A DNA stretch of 64,000 nt. Origin: Metaphire vulgaris. Taxonomy: Eukaryota > Annelida > Clitellata > Crassiclitellata > Megascolecidae. The notes under the pieces are model-generated. The model saw only the letters and a list, made by a program, of their open reading frames with translations. It had not been told where the DNA came from and did not search any database. Position numbers and translations under genes: made by a program. Below, in pieces: positions 59,101 to 64,000 of the stretch (within the stretch, counting starts at the first letter, position 1; each line of letters begins with the position of its first letter). The stretch spans positions 9,406,890 to 9,470,889 of the forward strand of contig CM030845.1 in assembly GCA_018105865.1 (NCBI GenBank). The letters run 5' to 3'.

Positions 59101-62054
59101 CTTCAGTTACATCGAGACTCATTTGGTTTAAAAGACGCCTTATTTCTTTCAGACTTAGCTTGCCATTCTTGTCTCTGTCGGCTTCATAAAACAGTTTCTT
59201 TGCCCATCTGATGCATCCGCAAAAATCAACAAGTCAAGGAAAAGAACGACAACCTTCAGACAAGATGACATCAACTACAGTTGCCAATTACTGATAAAGC
59301 AAAACATTGAAAATCTAAAATTGGCCTCAAGAAATCAAATAAGAAACAGAGGACTAAAGAAGTGATAGATGTTAAACAAATAGCCTGGAATAAAGTCCAT
59401 TTCTTAAATTGTGAATTACAGATTTTGATCCCTGACAACCAAACAACTTCAGAGCCAGGTCAATGTTTGCAAAGTCTGCAATGCAATACAAGATCGCTTT
59501 ATTAAGTCCACCTTGGCAAAACGCAAGGTTAAAACATAATACATAATAATACATAATACATACCTTATGTATCAAATACAAATCAAAAGTTATTGGAAAT
59601 TGAAATTATTATCAAGACAAGGTCAAGAAGGTAACCTTAAAACACAGTGTTACCATTTGTACCAGCCATGCTTAGTGGGTCAGAATAAATGTTGCCCTCT
59701 CTCAGTGCCTGTAATTACACCAGTAGCATAACTATAGGCACTGAGTAGCAACATTACAGGGAATGGAAGACATGGCTGAGTGCTTTGTTGCTATAAGCAA
59801 GTGTGCTTAAAGCCACAATCTTGCTTCACTTGGATATCACATGCAAATGAGTTGCTGCATTGGCACTAAAATGTTTTATCTCTTTAAACAGCACGACATA
59901 CGGTAAGTCTTTTAAAAAGGCATCCTTACTATCATTTACAGAATGGCTGATAAAGGTCACACAAGATAATCAGACAACTAAAAATTTTAATCATAGCATA
60001 ATTTCTATTACTATTTGGCTAAACAATAGATAACCAAGCAAGTTTGACTTTCAAATGCTGTATAAATTCTTCAAAACAAAATCTGCAACACTGCAGAGTA
60101 ATTTCTGTAAGAATTACCATCATACAATTTTACAGTTTTACAAAACAATTCTAACATTTAATGCACTAAAGCATGAGCTTATGATGCTCCAAATTCATCT
60201 GCAAAGTCCAACAGTTACTAGTACCAAAAATAGAAAGCCAAAATATCTTGCCTATGTTCCTTTCTAGAATAAAGTTTCTTATAAACACAGCAGTGAAGAT
60301 AAAAAAAGAGATGCAAAGACAATGGCAGCCAAGCTTCCTTCTTCTGTCTATAGTACCTATACAATACAGGGTGGCACAAAAACCGGACTAGTCACATTTA
60401 GGTTTCATTCAATATAGTCAGGTTTTTTGCACCACCCTGTAGAAAAAATACATGTGTAAATTTTAAAGTACTGGTGCACAGATTGGATACAGTTGTTGAA
60501 CCTCTGCAGGATTTGTCAAGTGAAATTTTGATTGTCTGCAGAATTCCGTTATTCCTCTGACCCACAAGTCTCTCTCTTCTTCGTTTTGTGCAACGAGATC
60601 CAGCATATCACCCTTCTCTCCAAATACCAGTGAAAAGCAATGAGAATCCTACAATATGATGAAGCTTCTGACAGATTATAACGACTAAACTTTCAACAAA
60701 TATTCCCCATCCTCCTGTCTCTCTTCTTCTGCTTGTCTAATACGGTGGGTAGAAACCAAATAATGAGGAAGCTACAGAAACTGATAGAGCAGAGATGTCC
60801 ACGGGTCCATTTTTTAGAACCTGACTCAACCCATCAAATCTCCAACCCAACCCAACCCATGCCGGCAATATTATTACTTGACCCACCATAATACATTGCA
60901 ATTTCTTAAATCGTAACTTATTTTCTGACCCAATCCAACCCACCATAAATATGGAAATGTATGACCCAACCCATCCCAACCCATGGATTAGCCCAACCCA
61001 TGGCCATCTCTGTGATAGAGTAAGAGAAAGTGTTTTTGGTCAATTCAGTTACTCTTCTATCACTTAGCAAAGTTAAAAGAAAAGGTTAAAAAATTATCTG
61101 GATTCAACTGCCTGCTTTGCTTTCTAAAGGCTGCACATGTGTCTGTCATAGCAGCTTCCAAAGCCACCTTTCAAACTCATGATCAAGAGTCAAGCATGCC
61201 TGTTCTCAACTGCTAACCCACCTAACTGGAATGGACCAACATTGGACTGATCTTTTGGAATTTGATTTATGATCTACCATGGACATTATTCTGACACATT
61301 ATCTTTATTCTAAGCTAACCTCCAATAAAGTCAAGCACATTACTATAACTAATTAAAGAACTTCTATAGCGCCATTTTAGTAATGCACTTGGCATCAGTC
61401 GATGGTTGCTTCGAAGTAGAATCACAGTCCACAAACTATAATGGCCCATAGCGGATATTGGTTGCCCAAAATCGTGATAGCTGACAATTTATGGGCCTGA
61501 ATGCAATGACTGAAGTCTGGGAAATGACTGCTTATCTTAATGATGTTTTTTATTAATGAGATATAAATCATAGCAATAAGTCTGCTTGATTCCTGTCATT
61601 TATGATGTTTGAGTTATAAAATTATGTGATCATATTTGATGTATTATAACTATATGGGTGTCGGCTATTGAGTTCAGGACTGTCTTCCTTCTGCTAATCA
61701 GCAATGTCAGCCTGCATCTGTGAGAGAGAAATACAAATAAAACTCGACACTAACAGCCTTGTAATTGATTTTCATTTTCTCATTTCAACCCAGATGGTTG
61801 TATGCCATCAAATTGTGTTTGCTCATCTTAAGACAACAGAAATTTTATAGAATGAGCAGGCAAAACAGAAGATCACGCGCTTAATCATAATAGTTCTGAC
61901 ACGTTCACATTAAAATGTCTCAAGCGATTTCTGTTCAGAATTAATTCAATATAACTGCTGCTTACGGGAGGCAATCTGTGTCCCTTTCCGAATGCAACTG
62001 AAAATGCATCTGACTGTGAGCCACTGCGAACCTCTTGAATATCGGACAGATAAA
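48333..62054 (-). CDS. plcd: Phosphoinositide phospholipase C, delta type (5' end outside window)
   Basis: Family role: a calcium-dependent enzyme that cleaves PIP2 into IP3 and diacylglycerol at the plasma membrane. Eighteen exons (minus): 62054-61966, 60648-60491, 59207-59087, 58738-58644, 58110-58044, 57574-57484, 56718-56601, 56011-55926, 54733-54613, 53845-53760, 53429-53347, 52985-52757, 52344-52165, 51376-51269, 50948-50875, 50365-50230, 49054-48905, 48433-48333. Phases agree throughout; 696 residues are seen (human PLCD1 is about 756), so roughly 60 N-terminal residues lie beyond 62.1 kb. Order: partial PH, EF-hands, X box, acidic linker, Y box, C2. Catalytic residues are in [26 protein letters not shown] and LSIENHC, and the PIP2-binding Arg in [10 protein letters not shown]. 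The delta assignment rests on domain order and short linker. Confidence 0.94.
49100..49515 (+). mobile_element. L2-like LINE 3' fragment, antisense in PLC intron
   Basis: The plus-strand frame ends [17 protein letters not shown] with [16 protein letters not shown] and a stop. A 3' UTR follows with GTGCAGCGCCC, GAGCTATAGAAATTG and an AAAT tail. Confidence 0.78.
49964..50014. repeat. (AAT)n microsatellite
   Basis: A run of about 15 AAT units in a PLC intron, preceded by interrupted units. Confidence 0.85.
50408..50715. mobile_element. hAT MITE related to CAGTGGCGG family
   Basis: A 308-bp element with ends CAGTGGCGGTTCCA and TGGAACCGCCACTG. Flanks are AAATCAGT (50400-50407) and AAAACAGT (50716-50723). 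It lies 43 bp from the acceptor side of the first C2 exon. Confidence 0.85.
51504..51988. mobile_element. hAT MITE, CAGTGCTTTTTTCT family, copy 2, with insertions
   Basis: Ends are CAGTGATTTTTTTA and TGAAAAAAGCACTG. A perfect 8-bp duplication ATCATATC flanks it (51496-51503 and 51989-51996). Inside are a GTAAGTTAGTAAG-headed LINE scrap near 51567 and TA/CA microsatellites at 51760-51831. Confidence 0.83.
52165..56718 (-). CDS. plcd: PLC X and Y catalytic barrel exons
   Basis: X box: [77 protein letters not shown] and [14 protein letters not shown]. Linker: acidic [16 protein letters not shown] box: [54 protein letters not shown] and WMAGCQV. The two catalytic histidines, the calcium-binding Asn, Glu and Asp residues, and the substrate-contact Arg are all present. 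Activity is therefore expected, unlike in PLC-like inactive paralogues. Confidence 0.93.
53680..53755. repeat. (GAT)n microsatellite at a PLC splice donor
   Basis: About 75 bp of GAT units with a few GAC and AAT interruptions. On the gene strand it begins within about five bases of the donor GTGCAT after exon 10. Confidence 0.85.
54370..54600 (+). mobile_element. L2-like polymerase fragment, antisense in PLC intron
   Basis: The plus-strand frame reads [20 protein letters not shown] and [13 protein letters not shown], matching the thumb region of L2-type polymerases (RDIRRIRHLL; ALVxSRLDYCN). It ends just before the PLC exon at 54613. Confidence 0.7.
55150..55650 (-). mobile_element. Reversed LINE 3' end with TCAATAAA-type tail
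   Basis: Tandem AATCAATA units at 55165-55240 abut TTTCTATGGCACC and a segment resembling the 3' UTR of the TTAC-tailed LINE group. A 76-codon plus-strand frame at 55260-55490 is read as antisense to it and is not called as a gene. Confidence 0.5.
56046..56163 (+). mobile_element. LINE 3' tail
   Basis: It contains GTACAGCGCCTTTGACTTTA, TATGTTACTGCGCTTAAG and (AAT)n. It is nearly the same as 63185-63282. Confidence 0.7.
57670..57782 (-). repeat. tRNA-derived SINE
   Basis: On the minus strand the head reads GGTGGCAGAGTGGGTTACGC (A box) and GGGTTCAAGCCC (B box), followed by a non-tRNA tail. It differs from the SINE at 22310. It is intronic in PLC and unlikely to be a working tRNA. Confidence 0.6.
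59087..62054 (-). CDS. plcd: PLC PH-domain and EF-hand exons
   Basis: Exon 62054-61966 encodes [20 protein letters not shown] and exon 60648-60491 encodes [17 protein letters not shown] with [10 protein letters not shown]. Together they form the second half of a PH domain that binds PIP2 headgroups. Exon 59207-59087 encodes the EF loop [12 protein letters not shown], with all canonical calcium ligands. The donor within CAA CT|GTATCC was chosen because it alone keeps phase into the EF exon. Confidence 0.9.
60367..60439. mobile_element. 73-bp mariner-like palindromic MITE
   Basis: Ends are CAGGGTGGCACAAAAACC and AGGTTTTTTGCACCACCCTG, with a TA dinucleotide on each side (60365-60366 and 60440-60441). 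This is typical of Tc1/mariner insertion. It lies in a PLC intron about 50 bp past exon 2. Confidence 0.75.
60790..61012. mobile_element. hAT MITE with CAGAGATG ends and CCCAAC arrays
   Basis: A 223-bp element from CAGAGATGTCCACGGG to ATGGCCATCTCTG. A perfect 8-bp duplication TGATAGAG flanks it (60782-60789 and 61013-61020). Inside are repeated CCAACCCAACCCA units. Confidence 0.87.
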
Positions 62055-62548
62055 CTGAAAAGATATTAGCAACGTAACAAATTAATACAATACTGGTATA
62101 TTATTTAAAAACTAACTGGAAATTGCATTGGTCTTCTATAAACCAATCAGAAACTTCAGAGAACTCAAGCATGTGTCAGTCTCCGCTACAATCCCTGCTA
62201 AATTACTTGAAACAAAACAAGTTTTGTCCAGAAAGGTGCAATAGCAACTATTTTTAACATTTCCTATGTAAGATTTTCTTGAAGATTGCAAACTAAATAA
62301 TGCTGCAGTATTCTTACAGGTCTACTGTTTCCTGGATCTGTCTTTGTGAGCAACACCAACAGATAGGAAATTAAAATATCAATAATGTTGGTGAGAAGAA
62401 GGCATTAGCACACAATGAATACCCTGCAATAGGATAGGTTTGTAGCAACATATCCATCCTTAAAATCAGAAATCTTTCTTTTCTGTGGATCTCCTGAATG
62501 TAACATAGACTGCTGTAACTATAGTGACCCTGGCACCTAGGACTCTTA

Positions 62549-62788
62549 AGTAAGTAAGTAAAATCTTGTGGATCTATAATATAGCACTTTCGAAAGTAGT
62601 AGCTGCTTATTCTTAGGTGTTTAGTCTCTCTTGAAGTAGCTGTACTGTAGATAAGGTGCAATGGTCAGCTGGGTAATGGTCAGCATATCCATAATGCGGT
62701 GGGGCGGGTTGCTATAGCTACAGAGGAAATGACTTTTGAAATAGAGGAGTGCATGGATCGGTTCCTACAACATCTCAAGACGCATTTG
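62549..62788 (-). mobile_element. LINE 3' fragment (TTAC-tailed family)
   Basis: A reversed tail (TAAG)n, then AATATAGCACTTTCG, AGTAGCTGCTTATTCT and a frame end. It matches 32092-32370. A MITE is inserted at its far side. Confidence 0.7.
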
Positions 62789-63176
62789 CATGGGCGTAAA
62801 ACCTGGGGGGGACGGTCCCCCCGAATAATTAGTTGGCGGGGGACAGAGTATCAATTATCCCCCCCAATGTTTGGGCTATATGGTAAAAAAATTTTATCCT
62901 ACCCCATGATGTTGATGCCAGAATTACGCCAAATCCACATTCTCTCATTTTGGATGACCTTTTTTGCTTGACAGGGTATTTGGAGAGGGAAAAATATAAA
63001 AATATCAGGATGACCTTCCTTTTGGCTTGTCAAGACGTATTTCATGGGCAATTTAAAGTCCCCACCATACTATGCAATATCCCCCCAAAATGGGGGGGAT
63101 ATTTATATTTCTGGGGGGTCAACTTTTTAAAAATTATTCTATCCCCCCCAATGTTGACGCCAGGTTTACGCCCCTG
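62789..63176. mobile_element. hAT MITE with GGGCGTAAACC ends
   Basis: A 388-bp element with ends CATGGGCGTAAAACCTGG and CCAGGTTTACGCCCCTG. A perfect 8-bp duplication CGCATTTG flanks it (62781-62788 and 63177-63184). The inside has CCCCCC runs. Confidence 0.88.
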
Positions 63177-63184
63177 CGCATTTG

Positions 63185-63282
63185 TTTAATGTTTCGTTCC
63201 CTGTACAGCGCCTTTGACTTTAGTCACCTAGCTATGTTACTGCGCTTAAGAAATTGTCAAGATTAATAATAATAATAATAAT
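63185..63282 (+). mobile_element. LINE 3' tail abutting a hAT element
   Basis: The same GTACAGCGCCTTTGACTTTA ... (AAT)n tail as 56046. Its poly-AAT end joins directly to the truncated hAT copy at 63283. Confidence 0.7.
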
Positions 63283-64000
63283 GGTAATGGCTACCGCGGT
63301 TTCACTGCGGTAATCCGCGGATTTACCGCGGTAACGGGGTTAAAACCTGTAATTTTACCGAAATATTAATGGGATGGTAAAAATTATGGCGGTAGTACCG
63401 CAGTAACGGAATCCAGGCTGATGGTAGTACCGCGGATGCGGTTTTAAACATTCCGTAAATACCGCGGGAATGGGGACAATTAATCTCGTAAATCAATAAT
63501 CATGTATTTGGCCGATTTTAGCATAGCTACTACTATACGCCTTTCAGTTTCAAAATCAAAGGCCATTAAATTGGACTGTTAGGTCAGGCAAGATTGGATT
63601 GGATCACTTGACCATGGACATCTAAAGTTGCTATTAAGAAGTACTGGACTTCCATTGTTAGTTCGCAGTTGGTAAACAATAAGGACTGAGTGCTAAACTA
63701 AGACCTTGAATGCAGTAGAGACTAGAAAAGTTATTTGAGAACTTGAGGGTAATTGATAATTAAGCACAGCAGGTAATAATAGACAACAGACGAGCTCTAG
63801 TTCTGTTGATGGCCAATTGTTTTGAAATGGTCTTAAAAATACTGGCTATGGTTGTTAAATAATGCTGACACTATGATTGTTATTGAATAGTTACACTTGA
63901 CTTGAAGTACTATATTTCATTTCATGTTCTAAATTTTACATAAGAAGTCTACTATAGTATAACAAGCATGTTGCTAGTTTATTTCTGTTGAAGTAATAAT
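63283..64000. mobile_element. hAT element, TAGAGGTGTGCACGG family, copy 3 (partial)
   Basis: An inverted copy starting in the ACCGCGGT-rich arm (GGTAATGGCTACCGCGG), lacking its terminal 15 bp and running off the window. It shares GGTAGTACCGC, ATCCAGGCTGA and the following unique stretch with 36742-38145. Confidence 0.75.

Overview
The window is invertebrate animal DNA: interrupted genes with consensus splice sites, AT-rich introns, a dense load of hAT, piggyBac, RTE-like and L2/CR1-like elements, and a palindrome of the form TAGGCCTA scattered through intergenic DNA. The style suggests a marine deuterostome such as an echinoderm, but that is only an inference. I assembled three genes by eye from splice sites and reading frame, and every intron phase agrees.

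(1) Minus strand, about 20.9 to 5.1 kb: a complete Mondo gene (MondoA/ChREBP type, bHLH-leucine-zipper glucose-responsive transcription factor), 20 coding exons, 1,052 residues, with two GC-AG introns and an upstream ORF. A piggyBac relic and several hAT MITEs lie in its introns.

(2) About 21 to 28.3 kb: intergenic DNA between the divergent Mondo and FA2H genes, holding a nearly full-length RTE-like LINE with three frameshifts, a second LINE 3' end facing it tail to tail, MITEs and a tRNA-derived SINE.

(3) Plus strand, 28.4 to 46.1 kb: a complete fatty acid 2-hydroxylase gene (FA2H), 6 coding exons, 373 residues, cytochrome b5 domain plus histidine-box hydroxylase. Its 12-kb first intron is packed with nested transposons, including a LINE split by a hAT element that itself carries another hAT element.

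(4) Minus strand, 62.1 to 48.3 kb: a delta-type phosphoinositide phospholipase C missing only its 5' end (18 exons, 696 residues seen: PH, EF-hand, X, Y and C2), convergent with FA2H. Its catalytic residues are intact.

The first 3 kb and last 2 kb are transposon debris. The three genes act in sugar/lipid transcriptional control, sphingolipid hydroxylation and phosphoinositide signalling; nothing shows they form a linked system. No bacterial, viral, CRISPR or functional tRNA/rRNA feature was seen. The most notable structures are the hAT families with target-site duplications still readable by eye, and one family built of CCCC-rich and ACCGCGGT-rich ends.
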